64,000 nucleotides of DNA from the NCBI GenBank assembly GCA_965153355.1, contig OZ231127.1, positions 63,922,001 to 63,986,000 of the forward strand, read 5' to 3'. This stretch comes from Flaccisagitta enflata (taxonomy: Eukaryota > Chaetognatha > Sagittoidea > Aphragmophora). Each line of letters begins with the position of its first letter. The first letter of the stretch is position 1. The notes under the pieces were generated by a model. The model was not told the origin of the DNA. It made no database searches and worked only from the letters and a program-made list of their open reading frames with translations. Below, piece after piece: positions 10,768-24,020 of this stretch. Made by a program: the position numbers and the translations under genes.

Positions 10768-11752
10768 TTTTAGTCGCATGCTACGCGACTCTACACCCCG
10801 CTTTTTCAGTACGTCGGTCCGTCGGTCCGTCCGTCGGTCCGTCCGTCGGTCCGTCCGTCCATCACACTTTACAGTATGAAAAGTGGAACAATATCCCTCA
10901 CTATACCCATGTATGTTTCAACTCGTTTGGAATATTATATGACGGCATAACTCTAGAACTAATAGAGATAATTTAGCTCTGAAAAAATCTTGCATAGGTG
11001 ATTGTTTGGCATTTTATGATGATTGATCCCCGTGATTTTTTTGAAAAATCTAATCCCCTTAAAATTTCATGAAGTAAAAATAGTGCTTTGCAAAGCAAGT
11101 TATAATGTCGTTCAGTGAAAAAAATTGTTTACTTATCTTGCTTTAATTTTTTTTAAAATTTGAGAGTTTCATACCAGATAGGTTTCAGATTTAAGATATT
11201 TTGATGAAGTTTATGATAATAGAGAGAGAAAATTATCTATAGATGCAATTTATTGAAAACAAGGCCGGATACACGGCCAATACCAGTTGCGGACGGGTGG
11301 GCAGGGGCGGAAATGCGCGTTTTCACACTTTTCGACTTGTGTTCACGGACCAACCGAACAACCGACGGACAGACGGACGGATGGACAAAGCCTCTTATAG
11401 AGTTGCGTGTCCGCAACTAAAAAGGGAGAAAAATAACCTTTTTTGCATAATTTGACCCTAACTTCCTCAGGGTGTGAAAAGTATCCAGCTTTTGTAGAAA
11501 ATTCCTGAGAATTGTTTAGTATAAAATGCCAGACTATTACCTATACAAGGTTTTTTTTCAGAATTAAAATATCTCTATTACTTCTAAAGTTATGCCGTCA
11601 TATAATGTTCCAAACGAGTTGAAACATACTGTACTTTTTCGGCGTTAATGGGGTTTTTGACCATACTGCTCCTGCCCAAATGCTTCACTGACCTCAATTA
11701 TGGCCCCTGCCCACCCGCACGCGACTGGGGTAGCCGTGTATCCGGCCTTGTT
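10768..11752 (+). mobile_element. Hairpin-ended element containing a foldback insertion and a second nested element
   Basis: It starts with the hairpin AGTCGCATGCTACGCGACT and GGTCCGTCCGTC runs, and ends with GCACGCGACTGGGG and CCGGCCTTGTT, the usual two ends of the family. In between, inverted arms (TTTCAACTCGTTTGGAA near 10916 and its complement near 11609; TATGACGGCATAACT near 10938 and its complement near 11590) form a foldback insertion, itself interrupted at 11258-11423. No coding capacity. Confidence 0.7.
11258..11423 (-). mobile_element. Hairpin-ended element nested inside the preceding one
   Basis: A 166-bp copy from ACAAGGCCGGATACACGG to CCGCAACTAAAAA. The left internal arm is GTTGCGGAC and the right hairpin arm is GTCCGCAAC, so the two ends match each other. 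It carries the arm type of the GTTGC subfamily although it sits inside a GTCGC-type element. Confidence 0.75.
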
Positions 11753-12488
11753 AAAAAAGTTCCTGGAAGAACTTTCCAACCCACAGTTCCACCATTCCTA
11801 TATTTTCTGGTAATGGAATCATTAATGGCTTGAAATATATTGTTATTATGGAAAACATAGTAAGAAAGATCCAATCTACAACTTTTAATATAGTTCATAA
11901 GCGGGACATTTATTTTGGGTGCAGTTTATTAACCCCCGGGTACAGAAAGACCTCTAAAGTGCAATTAAATGACTTCCATGAAAACGATTCCAAGATACAC
12001 TCCATTTAGCCTCATATTTGATATGGGATAAGTGAGGTATTGTATTGGTTCACTTAAAAAGCGAAAATTGGGATTGAAACCTAATAGGTAGTAACGAATT
12101 ATATTCATGGAAATATAAAACGGCGACAACAGCAAAGAACTCAGCAGATTATCAGGTTGAATAATTGCATATAGCGCAACATATTGCCCAAAGATGTAAT
12201 GAATTGAAAATCCTGAAATGAATTTATATGTTTTTGACCACCAGACTACATACATATGCCATTTCTTAACGAATAAAGATAGGACAACCAACATTCATGG
12301 ATTTTACTAAATTCTTATTATTGCTTGAATAGTAAACAATCACAAACATTTTGTTCGGTTTTAATTCTGCCATAATTTTGAGAACAATCTTTTATATAAC
12401 ACCAAGCAGAGCTCATTAATTGAACTTCTTATGATTTTAAAGCCAAAAAAAAAAAATGAAAATGTCAACAAAATGCAGAAAATATGCA
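11753..12488. other. Intergenic stretch, nothing recognised
   Basis: AT-rich DNA. A minus-strand frame at 11965-12294 is open for 109 codons but has no recognisable domain or splice context. Confidence 0.5.
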
Positions 12489-13311
12489 AACAAGGCCAAC
12501 ACCTGTATGTCGCGTGCGGGACATTACTCAGGATGACTCAAATTGACTTAAAATGACTCAAGATGACTTGAAATGACTTAAAAAGACATAAAATGGTGTT
12601 AGATGACTTATATGACTAAATTGACCAAATTGACTGAAGTGACTTAATATAACTTAGAATGACTTGAAATGACTTACAATGACTTAAAATGACTAAGAAT
12701 GACCTAAAATGACCTAAGATGACTAAAAATAGCCCAAAGTAATAACAAGTCATCCAAGCATTGCACATGGTCAGCGGTACCCAATGCCCTGCTGAAAAAG
12801 TGATGTCAGAGCAGGGCAGCGGCCCCAAAGGGCCGATGTCCTGTAGGACACAGGGGTGAATTTCCATACGTCCTGAGAGGGCATATTTGAGGCCTTGATA
12901 GCAATTTTCCATGATATTTAATGGGAAGTTTGCAATTTTTCAATTTCTCGTCAATTTGCCATGTAATTCAATGGGAATTTTGCGTTTTTTCAGTTTTTAT
13001 CATTTTTCCATGTTATTCAATGGGAAGCATGCATTTTTTGCTCTTCTGTAGATTTTCCATGTTATTCAGTGGGAGGTTTATATTTCGTCAATTTCCCATG
13101 TTATTCAATGGGAATTTGAGGCTTGAGAAGCTTAGGGGGGGGGGTACGGACGGACGTACAGATGTATGGAAATTCACCCCAGTGTCCTACAGGACATCGG
13201 CCCTTTGGGGCCGCTGCCCAAAAAGAGTAAAGTTTGACGGACGGACGGACGGACGGATGGACGGACGGATGGACAGAGCGGGTTGAAGAGTCGCGTGCAC
13301 GCGACTAAAAA
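12489..13311 (-). mobile_element. Composite: hairpin-ended element with inner TIR element and ATGACTTAAA minisatellite
   Basis: Outer ends are ACAAGGCC with GTCGCGTGCGGG at the left and GTCGCGTGCACGCGACTAAAAA at the right. Inside are about 20 degenerate copies of a roughly 10-bp unit (ATGACTTAAA, 12525-12735). An inner element follows with inverted ends GGCAGCGGCCCCAAAGG (12811) and CCTTTGGGGCCGCTGCC (13203-13219), with arms of about 65 bp. Its centre holds repeats built on CCATGTTATTCAATGGGAA. Confidence 0.7.
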
Positions 13312-13483
13312 TTGTGGAGGAAAATATTGCAATTTTTATTTTCACTTTTCTCGGAAGATACACACAAAATCAGATAAAAATCCGTGACCAATGGAAAGAG
13401 CTTCATGAACTCTCTCAGATTGTCAGATTCGCTTTTGCTTCGATCAACGAGGTTGAGGAAGAAAAAATGATGATGATGCTAGT

Positions 13484-14431
<948 letters not shown>

Positions 14432-14873
14432 TAGAAGCCGATTGCTTATTCTTGGAAGAAGAGTCAGTGGTGTTGAATAGGCAGGGGCTGAGGCATAGGT
14501 AGGCGCGTTTTGGCCTTCCCGCAATGATGATGCCCAGTCGGCCTCACGCCCCTCAAATGGTGAGCGTTGGCTTGCCGATTAATAGATGTTAATGGGGGTG
14601 AGGGGATGGAACCATATGACTTCCCTTTATCCTGTTTCAGCGTGCCCCAACAAATTGTTGGTATTCAACTTACGCCTTACTGCCCTTGCATGAAGAATTC
14701 CACCTCTGTAGAAAATGGAAGGAGCTGGTCGTAGAGACAATCAGGAACCCGGGTGCCTCTCAGGTATTGTTTTTTTCATTCCAAAACTTACGCAGCTTGT
14801 TTCTGTGGCTTCTTATGTCATCACTGAACAGCTGAAGTCGTTGGTGGAATGTACTCAATGAGCAATTGAACAG

Positions 14874-15372
14874 GTAGTTGACAAAACAAAATAGTCAGAG
14901 AGCTCACTCTGTTGACTTTGATCCAACCTACTGTTATTAAACATATTGTTGTAAACAATATCTGGTTGTTAGATTTACAGCCGGCTGTTATGCTACAAAG
15001 TGGGCAAAAATCCAACCTAAATAAAATAGATTGTGACTAGCAAATTCATGATCCTGAGAAGTTTAACATAAAACACTGAACATCTTTTATAAGAAATTTT
15101 GTTCTAACATTGCATTATAGTTGTTTAAACCATTGATAATTTTTTTTATTTTCATATGAAAGTATATATTGTGACATATCAAACTACTCAGAATTTCATT
15201 AGGATTATGAATCAGGTCTCATTCTATATGAAGAAAAATGGATTTCTGCCAACTTTGTAACTTAACAGCCGGCTGTAATTTCAACAACCAGTTGTTGTTT
15301 ACAGCGTTCTGTTTATCATCAGTGGGTTGGACCAAAACCAACAGACTGAGTTCTCTACCTATCGTGTTTTGT
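14874..15372. repeat. Foldback repeat with arms of about 140 bp
   Basis: GACAAAACAAAATAGTCAG, CCAACCTACTG, TTGTAAACAA and ACAGCCGGCTGTTA in the left arm return inverted in the right arm (15237-15372), around a spacer of about 220 bp. No coding content. Confidence 0.65.
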
Positions 15373-15939
15373 CCACTGACTGTCAAGCCGCCCAAACCTG
15401 TGGTGTAAAATATGCATGTTCGACATTGCTCTGTTCTAACCTCCAAGGCCACAAAATGTTGACATCGCGAATAATGGCATCGCAGTTTTATCCCTTGTAG
15501 AAATTATCACTGAATGAGGAGAAAAGCTTGTCTTGCATCGAAAAGGAAAGGACCTCTGTAGCAATCCATTCATCATCATGTCACTCTCTTGCTTGATTGT
15601 TTATGCCGTCAAAGTCAAGACACACTGCGACTTGGAGATGACATATTTTGAAATAAATCATCAAAAACCTTTCTTTCTTATATCTTCTGTGCTAAAAGCC
15701 AGGAGCATAATCAGTATAGTCGCTGATTTCACTACACAACGTGTTTATTTGTTCTGAATCCATAGTTTAGTACTGTATTTTAACGTTCGTTGTGTCTGTT
15801 TTTTGTCCTACACATTTTATGTGTGAGTATATACGATATATACCCTCGAACGATCGCCTTATGCGATTCTCTCACTATCTTGTTGCTTCCCTTTCATCCA
15901 CTTGTTCACACTTTCTTCTTATATTGTCAAATTTTGCAT

Positions 15940-18836
15940 TGAGTTACTTTTCTTCCGTCCTCTCCTTTATACAGTCTGTTTTCAGCTGGTTGGTGAAATT
16001 TTCTGTCTTCTTCATCCAGTCTGTTTTCAGCTTCTTGAGTTCCTTGTCTTTCTTGGACAAAAGAAGCTGCTGCTCTTTGTTGAAATTTTACGTAACTCTG
16101 CACCCCGCCTTGTCCATCCATCCGTCTGTCTGTCCATATATCAGGCTGTCTGTTGGTTGATTGGGTCGGGCCCCTCTCCACTTTTCTGGCATTTTAAGGA
16201 CTTTTGAGCACACTGCACTGCTCCCGCCAAAATGCCCAATAGTAAAGTAAAGTGACATTCTCTGTTACTGCCCCTGCTCGCTTGCATGCAACTAAGGTAT
16301 CTTGAATTCAGGAATTTGGGAATTCAGGTATTTCGAATTCAGGTTCTCTAGCAACTTCTCTTTCAATCTTGCAAGCTCCGCCTCGGTTGAAGCAGTATTT
16401 CCAACATTCTCAAATTTTCTGCATTTTTCTCATCATTCTCACGCAGTTGTTCAACTGTTTTTTGCATTTTTTCTGTTTGGTTGATCAACTCTTCTTTAAG
16501 ACCATCTTGAGTCAGTTCATTGAGCTCCAATACTTATTCATGTGATGTCATATCCCATACTCTATCAAGTTCGTCACGCCTTTCCCGATTTGCTTCATTT
16601 TTCTTAAACAGGCTATCTTTAAATGCATGAATTTCTTTGCACAACTTTCCTTGAACTTTGGTTCTTTCTTCCACTGATTCTATTTTCTCTGTTACTTTTA
16701 ATTTTTCCACTAACATTGGCAGTTCATCATCTGTTCCACCTCTAAGATCTTGTCTTTGCCTATTGGTCCTGGTGAGTTTTGCAAATATTCTTCTCAGTCC
16801 AGCTAGTAATTCATCTTCACATTCATCTATCTAAGCTTCCATTGCCTTGGTGGTATCATCCAGCTTACTTTCAAGCTTCTTCATTTCTTCTTGGCCAAGA
16901 GTATGGTTGCTGATGATTTTGATTGTTTTTGCATCGTATTGTGTTGCCATATTAGGTTCATTCCTGGCAATCTTTCTTTTTTTTTTCATCTACCCTGTCT
17001 TTTGGTATTTGTTCGTTTGAATTGTTTCTGTACTGGTTACTGTACTGGTTAATCTGCTCACCAGTATCTATTTTGGTCTTCTCATCAGATAGCTTACACT
17101 CATTGCTCATTGCTTTTCTAACTCATCTTTCAATTTTGTAGCTTTCTGTTACTCAAATAGCACTGATGCCTTTAATTCCTTATTATCTTTTTCTAATTTA
17201 TCATTCAATTCTTCCATTCTTTCTGCTTTTTGCTGCTCACTTAAAGCTGATGCCTTCAACTCCTTTGTCTTCTTTTCCAACCTAATTTTCTCTGCCTTTA
17301 GCATTCTTTTTTTTATCTTGGTCTCTAAGAGCTTTGAAAAAACTTCCTCTTTTGAAACTTCCTGAATACTATTCAGGTCTTCAAGCAATTTTTCTTTTAA
17401 TCTTGCAATATCAGCTTCCTTTTGTTGACGCAGTATTTCCAACATTCGTAAATTTTCTGCATTTTTCTCATCACTCTCACGCATCTGTTCAACTGTATCT
17501 TGCATTTTTTTCAAATGTTCTAGCAACTCCTCCTTTAGAGCATTTTGTTGCAGTTCATTCAGCTTTAATTAATTCTGATTCATGTGATGTCATATCCCAT
17601 ACTCTATCAAGTTTTTCACGCCTTTCCCGATTTGCTTCATTTTTCTTAGACAGGCTATCTGTTATTGCATGAATTTTTTTGCATAACCTTTCTTGAACTT
17701 TGGTTCTTTCTTCCACTGATTCTATTTTTTCTGTTGCTTTCAATTCTTCCATCAACATTGGCAGTTGATTATCTGTTCCACCACTAAGATCTTGTCTTTG
17801 CCTATTGGTCCTAGTGAGTTTTGCAAATATTCTTCTCAGTTCAGCTTGTAATTTATTTTCACATTCATCTATCTTAGCTTCCATTGTCATGGTGGCATCA
17901 TCCAGCTTACTTTCAAGCATCTTCATTTCTTCTTGGCCAACAGTATGGTTGCTGATGATTTCGATAGTTGTTGCATTGTACTGATTGTTATGAGTAGTGT
18001 CAATTTTTTCATTGAACTGATCCTTTAATCCTTTTTTAAGCCAATGCAAGGCTTTGTATCCAGCAGCAATATGAATGTCATCTGAATTGGGCACAAAAAT
18101 GAGGATGCGCTCATCGGTAGCTGCCACAAATGGAGGTATAGAAATCTTTTGGTTCTCAGGCCAGTAAGATGGTGAAGAACCTGTCTGTGAGAACATCTTG
18201 ATTGCAATGGTTGCATTTGGATCAAGTTCATGCAGAGGTGAGCACTTAGTACAATCAGAGTCATGTTCGGCCACTTTAAAAATAAGACCATCCTGAATTG
18301 AAATTACAAGGTCCTGGTTGATTTTGAAGGACTGGTCTTCTGTCATCCTGATAAACCACATAAGCGTTTCATGGATAACATGCTTCCACTCTGACCTGAA
18401 TCTCGCCATATGAAAATGCTCTAAAATTATTAGAAGCAGCCGCCACTCATCAGCTTCATTACAACTGAGAATGATGTGTCGCATGATGTTGAGCAACTTT
18501 ATCTTAGCTTCTGAGGGATTCATTTCTGGATCATCCAGAATGAGAGCAATGGCACACCTAAAAACAGAAATATGAGCATCTTTCAATTTGCCTCTCTCCT
18601 TCTGTGGTGTAAGTTCTGCATTTTTAGAAGTAGCAAACAAAGAAATAAGCAGCTCCCTGACGCTGCGATGGTAGAAGTGAAGCACCTTCACATGACCTTC
18701 AAACAGTTTTTCAAAAATGTCCGGGTCAGACTGAGTAGCCGGGTCAGACTGAGTAGCCGGGTCGGACACCAAATAGACTACACCAAATAGACTACAGTCG
18801 AGGACTGTTGTTTTTAAGCTTTTTTCATGATGGATA
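15940..18836 (-). pseudogene. Decayed, internally duplicated NACHT-end/coiled-coil gene fragment
   Basis: The longest open part (18772-17555, open upstream to about 18836 without an ATG) begins with VLHFYHRSVRELLISLF. This resembles the helical segment that ends NACHT/STAND ATPase modules. About 250 residues of unknown fold and a long charged coiled coil follow. The coiled-coil part exists twice in tandem with a period of about 1.03 kb: 17960-17150 and 16930-16340. Copy 2 is broken by an extra AATT near 17570 and by stops near 17160 and 17110; copy 1 has stops near 16835 and 16550. A last coiled-coil piece (KEQQLLLSKKDKELKKLK, about 16080-15940) follows an inserted repeat. Missing start, stops and frameshifts indicate a pseudogene. 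The NACHT assignment rests on one short motif. Confidence 0.6.
16087..16295 (+). mobile_element. Degenerate hairpin-ended element inserted in the coiled-coil pseudogene
   Basis: It shows the family pattern in decayed form: CGTAACTCTGCACCCCGCC, CCATCCATCCGTCTGTC runs, CTGCTCCCGCCAAAATGCCC, CTGCCCCTGCTCGCTTGC and ATGCAACTAAGGTA. It separates two coiled-coil coding blocks of the flanking pseudogene. Confidence 0.55.
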
Positions 18837-19442
18837 ATTCAATTTTTGATGTATTCTTTTCATATCTTTATTAATTCACATTTTTCCTAATATACATTGG
18901 ATAACTTAAATCTCCACGTCTGATGTCTGCATATTTTTTAAGCTAAATTTCTGTATTAAATCTCTCCTTAGCTTATTTTGTTTCTCGGAGAATTTTCTTT
19001 CTTTCCTATATTCTTATTGTTATTCTTCTATTCTTATTCTTATTCTTCTCTTCTTATTCTTTTATTCTTATTCTTCTATTCTTATTTTTTTATTCTTATT
19101 CTTCTATTAGTCTTCTATTCTTATTCTTCTATTCTTATTCTTTTATTCTATTCCCCTTAGCTTTTTTGTTTCTCGGCGAATTTTCTTTCTTTTATTCTTA
19201 TTCTTATTTTCTTTATTTCTTATATTCTGACATGGCGATAAAACGTTTTTTATTTTCTCACCTTGTTATGCTTGGAATAACACGAAATAATCATTTACAA
19301 TGTAATGTTAAAAGTTTAATGTTTTTTGGGCGATAAAAATTCCAGCCCTCCGATTTGCAATCTTAGCACGTTCACGAGACGCCTTGCCGATCGGCCAATC
19401 AGTGACGTAAATGTTCGAGGGGCGCATGTCTTAGTCAACTTT
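18837..19442. repeat. (TTCTTA)n-like pyrimidine-rich array and AT-rich flank
   Basis: From about 18997 to 19215 the strand is made of TATTCTTCTATTCTTATTC-type repeats with variants. The remainder is AT-rich with no gene seen. Confidence 0.7.
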
Positions 19443-19793
19443 GTTTTTAGTTGCGGCCACGCAACTCTTTAAGCGGCTTTGTCCGTCCGTCGGTCCGTTG
19501 GTCCGTCTGTGGTGACTGAGTCAAAAAGTGTAAAAACGAGTTTGAATTTTGTGTGTGTGGGTTTGGTTGTATGTGTGTGTGTTTGGTTGTGTGTGTGTTT
19601 GGTTGTGTTTGTGTGTGTGTGTGTTTGGTTGTGTGTGTGTTTGGTTGTGTATGTGTTTGGTTGTGTGTGTGTTTGTGTGTGTGTGTGTTTGGTTGTGTGT
19701 GTGTGTTTGGTTGTGTGTATGTGTTTGGTTGTGTGTGTGGTTGTGTGTGTCCACCCTTCCGCAACGTTATTGTGACCCCGTCACTTTTTGTTT
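19443..19793 (+). mobile_element. Hairpin-ended element carrying a (TG)n/TTTGG array
   Basis: It begins TTTTTAGTTGCGGCCACGCAACT with GTCCGTCCGTCGG runs and ends TTCCGCAACGTTATTGTGACC and TCACTTTTTGTT. The middle (19550-19750) is an expanded TGTGTGTTTGGT array. The hairpin arm GTTGCGG matches CCGCAAC near the other end. Confidence 0.65.
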
Positions 19794-19885
19794 ATCCCCG
19801 ATCCCCTTCCTCCTCATCCCATCTCAGTTTCCAGCCCAGGTATACCGTTTCGGTATCATTAGTAATTGTTTTTATTCATACATTT

Positions 19886-20084
19886 TAGTCGCGTGCTACG
19901 CGACTCTATGAATCGCTATGTCGGTCGGTCGGTTGGTCTCCGTTAGTTTTTTTTGCGTTTTTGGGCGTTTTTTGCATTACTGCTCCTGCTTTTAGTTGTT
20001 TTGTCTTTTGGTCTTTTGGCCTTTAGGTCTTTTAGTCTTTTAATCTTCAAGACCGCGCGCGACTTGTAACGCGTTGGCTTTGTT
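19886..20084 (+). mobile_element. Hairpin-ended element (about 199 bp)
   Basis: It starts TTTAGTCGCGTGCTACGCGACT with GGTCGGTCGGTTGG and ends GCGCGCGACTTGTAACGCG then GGCTTTGTT. The next element (20088) begins four bases later. Confidence 0.6.
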
Positions 20085-20087
20085 ATA

Positions 20088-20820
20088 CACTTTTTTTTTT
20101 TTATAAGCACGCACCTTTTTCGGCTGAGGCTGAGCGTGCTTAGCAAAATCTCACTTTCGAGGCTGAAATGTGCTTAAGTGCGTGCTTATCATTTATTGAT
20201 AAGTAATTATCCTATTCAGTATAGAATAAAGTAGACAGTAGGGTATAGAAACAGTATAGCATAGAGTATTGTATAGCAAAGAATAAAGCATAGAATAAAA
20301 TACAGTATTGAATTTATTTTGTATAGAAAATATACAGTATCTTCCACTTATGTTGTCCTACTTTTATATAAACCATAAGATGAGATTAGTATCCTAATTT
20401 AGTATAAACTTTTTAATGTTGCTTAATTTTCAATATTATTTAATATCATGATATATCATTCTTTTTTGGTGGTCCTTAACATTATGTTACAGTAATGAAT
20501 TCTTATTGACAATAGTATCTAAGCAACAATATTTTTGAATATTATTAGAAAAAAAATTATTTCTATCTGTATCAAAAGCCTGAAGAAGCCTAAGGAATTG
20601 ATATTATAGTAAATTTCAAATTCTATCAAAGTTTCCTTTGTTTTTCTGTGAAATTCCAACCAAAAATGTCTAAAAATTGGCTTATTTTTAAAAGTTCCCC
20701 AAAAATTTTTTTTGAATCGGAGATCTTAGCCTGGAGCGTGCATAGCAATGTGCTTAAATTTTCCCAATATCTGAGGCTGGGCGTGCTTATAAACGAGGTG
20801 CTTATAAAAAAAAAAAAGTG
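20088..20820. mobile_element. TIR element with TA target duplication
   Basis: Inverted ends CAC, T-run, ATAAGCAC at the left and GTGCTTAT, A-run, GTG at the right are flanked by TA on both sides. Sub-terminal sequences are also inverted (GGCTGAGCGTGCTTA and GCGTGCATAGC). At 733 bp with no transposase frame, it is a non-autonomous Tc1/mariner-like element. Confidence 0.7.
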
Positions 20821-20822
20821 TA

Positions 20823-21539
20823 TTGTGGAGTAGTAATGTTGTCCAACCTTCACGGTCGGCATGGGAGTTAAGAGACGAGATTTGAGTGATGAAATTTTGA
20901 ATTTTCGATTCCTACTTACAACTAGTTTATTCTAGAAGTGGTTTCAGCGCGGGATTGAAGACTCATGATTATTTGATCACTTTGCTCCTGCTTACCTCTT
21001 CTCAATTCTAAGAGCCAAGAAGAAACCAGTTTTCTCAAGATTGACAGATATTTATTTTGTTTGCGCTCACTATTTGTACTGAACTTTCTCCTTTTTTTCC
21101 ACGTTAAACCTGCTTATAACACCTTTTTTTCTCTCTTTTCTCAACGACTTAGTGAATTGGCGGTTGGCAACTAACACAAGCTTTTTTTTTCATTTTGTTC
21201 CTTTTCACTTCCGCACATTTCAGTTTCTCCTTTTTTCTCTGTCTCTCTCGCTTGAAAAATTACCTTCCTTTGGGAATAAACGAACTAATTACCAGTAGTG
21301 AAGTCCGAGAGTAGTTACCTAGGCTAGGGTAGGTGTCGCCGGAGTGCTTATCATCTGAAGAAGATTTCGTTGCGCGCATGACAGTTGTCCCTCAGCTTGT
21401 CGGTCCGTCCGTCAGTAAAATTGTAATTCTAATCTGATGATCGTCTTGATCGCCTAATCTTTTCAACCCTTCCAAATTTTCCAATTGTTACGTTGTACAG
21501 CTTAACTCGTTATGACTGGATACGATGGGGTCTACATAA
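20823..21539. other. Intergenic stretch
   Basis: Pyrimidine-rich and AT-rich DNA. A CTTGTCGGTCCGTCCGTCAG fragment near 21395 is probably a truncated hairpin-element copy. No gene recognised. Confidence 0.45.
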
Positions 21540-21656
21540 AAAACAAGCTCAGGCGGGCAACTAGATGCGTCATCTGCGTGATATTAGAAGAGGCGTAACG
21601 GACCGACGGACGGACGGACATACCCTCTTATAGAGATGGGAGGACTCATCTAAAAA
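21540..21656 (-). mobile_element. Short hairpin-ended element, AGATG subtype
   Basis: It starts ACAAGCTCAGGCGGGC with AGATGCGTC and ends TCTTATAGAGATGGG, then GGACTCATCTAAAA, with GGACGGACGGAC runs between. The left arm AGATGCGTC partly matches the right arm GACTCATCT. Confidence 0.55.
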
Positions 21657-24020
21657 TAAATGGTAAGTGGGAATAGGAGTATAGATGAAGGACTATCAAG
21701 AATGAATATACTCCCAGGCCCTCGCCAAATGAGCGACATTCTTCAAGAAAGGTTTAAGCAAATTTAATTCTTAGTTAAATTACCAAGCATATCTGCTTGA
21801 AATATTGATAAATTGATGAGAAAGTATTTATTTCCATGGTTTCTTCCATTAATCAAGTCTAGATAAGATCTGCTGCACCCGTGCCCCGGGGAATCAGGAT
21901 CTACACCTCGCTTTTGCGACTGCTATCCCCGTTTCATGTCGTTTGACCTAAAAATTAATGTCAACTGTTTCGGAGAGACAAGCGACTTTTCTGTCGTTGT
22001 CCCCTCCACGATCTAAGTCGCCTCATCTCTCCTCTTCGCTCTTCCAAACTCGACCAATTAATAAAATCAACGAATCAAAAGGCTTCAGAAGAGAACAAAT
22101 CCTACAAGAAAAAAAAAGTTTTCGATAAAAAAGATCCTCGTCGATCTAAAATAAGTCTCAAATAAGTCTGGAGAAAAGCCCTGTAGAAACTTTTACCACT
22201 CGTATTTTAATACGACGGGCTTACTCTTTGAAGCTGTGACTAATTCTTGGCTCTACCTTTTTTCCGCATTCAAATAAGGATTATGACGGAATTGCGCCAA
22301 CTTGACTTTCTGCGCCATGGATTAAAATCACTGCAAAAGACCCGAGAAATCACCCAAATTTCTTAACCTTTCACGGAATAAGTGATATCTCACCGACACG
22401 GACGGATTGATTCTTGAATTCTTGGATTACCTCCCCGTTGGATGTCATTCGCTTTCTCGACCAAAATCAGTTGGAACCAAGGGACGAAACAAACACAACA
22501 ATTCTGAGGGCGGTGATCCTCAGAAAGCTGATATAATTGATTGTATCAATCGAGTGTTTGACTCTGTAGGGTGGTCAAACGTTAGAAAAGTCAGGTTACA
22601 GGGAGGAAAATAGGCAAATGGCCAATACAAAGGATAGACGGACGGTGGAAAAACAGAATTTGTAGTCGCGTGCGTGTAGTTGGAAATTTTATGACGTGCA
22701 TATTGAATTACGTATTCAATATTCATAATATTCACGCCGCAATGCGGGCGGAAGTTGTCTGCTTGCGAAATCTGTAGCGCGTAGCAGAGACGTGGAAGTG
22801 GTCACTTACCACAGCGGGTAGTGGTCAGGGCGGAAGGTTGATGTCTTCTTAAGTGCTCAATGAGTGCAAATCCAAATGGTTTCTCCATTTTGAAACAAAC
22901 TGTGTCAATCGCTTAAACGAATGAGAGCCCGCATCCTCGTTATTCTACACGCATTCAATTCACTGCAAATCCAATTGAGTCAATGACATTATGTTTGATG
23001 ACAACTCGGTCAATGGATGAGCAGCGGTTAAATCATCGGCAATCCGGCTCGGGAATTCTTGGATAAATAGCTCTCGGAATTCCCTCCGCTCTTCAGTTTT
23101 CACTCCTTTTCCCGGTTGTCCTCGGATCACGGAACTCTATCACGACGACAGAAAAGGCCGTCGTCCCTCTCACAATCTCTCTCTTCGCGAGGTCATTCTC
23201 CTTCTTGAGAAAGCTTTTAAATCGTGATTTTTCATTGAAGAATTCGTCTCATCATCGCCCATCCCTTTCAAAGGATTAAATCGCGAATTCTCGTTTTAAC
23301 ATCGATGTGTTAGGCGCGTTCACACCGCACTAATAGGTCGGGTGGTCCGTCCGGCGATTGCTCCGAGATATTTTTTTTCTCGACTGACCAATTGTCTGTC
23401 GACTGACCGACCGACCGACCGACTCCGCGCTATCTAGTTTCTCGAAGTCAGGTTTCCTTACGTCTTCCTAGGCATGCCTTCGGATTTCGGATTGGACTGT
23501 GGAATTTGTGTTCTTGTGAAGTCGTCCCATCTGGGATACATTTTTTCTTGAAGAAAAAAATTGTTTTCCTCTTTCCCCCGGTTGCGGTTGATGTAATTCA
23601 TTTATCCCTGTCAATCGCCATTTCTCTGAGGCCCGGGTGGTCCCATGCATTTTTAAACCTGTACTCTGGGGTACAACGATGCCTTCCATGTAACCCATTA
23701 GAAATTTAGCGGGAAACAAATTTCCTTCAAACATGCGTCAATTTTTTCAATCAAACACGCGTCTTGATTTACTTCAAATGAGGAGAATTATCATGAGGAT
23801 GAAGTTATTTCCTGACTTTCAACTACCAGGCCCTCGTTGCAAGTGCATACGTTTGCCAGGGTGGCTAAAAAAGTCGAGATAGAATTTCCCCCGCTAAGAT
23901 GTTTTTTTTTGCAAAATAGCAATTGCACGACTTTCTAATAAATTGGGAAACTACCGCTATTGTTTCCATAGATTATCTAGATATGATAGGTGGAACAATA
24001 TCCCTCACTATACCCAAACT
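21657..24020. other. Intergenic stretch, no gene recognised
   Basis: Mixed-composition DNA with short fragments of the element family (TTTGTAGTCGCGTGCG near 22660; GACCGACCGACCGACC near 23410). Open frames are short and lack splice context or domains. It may contain regulatory or untranslated sequence that cannot be told from the sequence alone. Confidence 0.4.
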
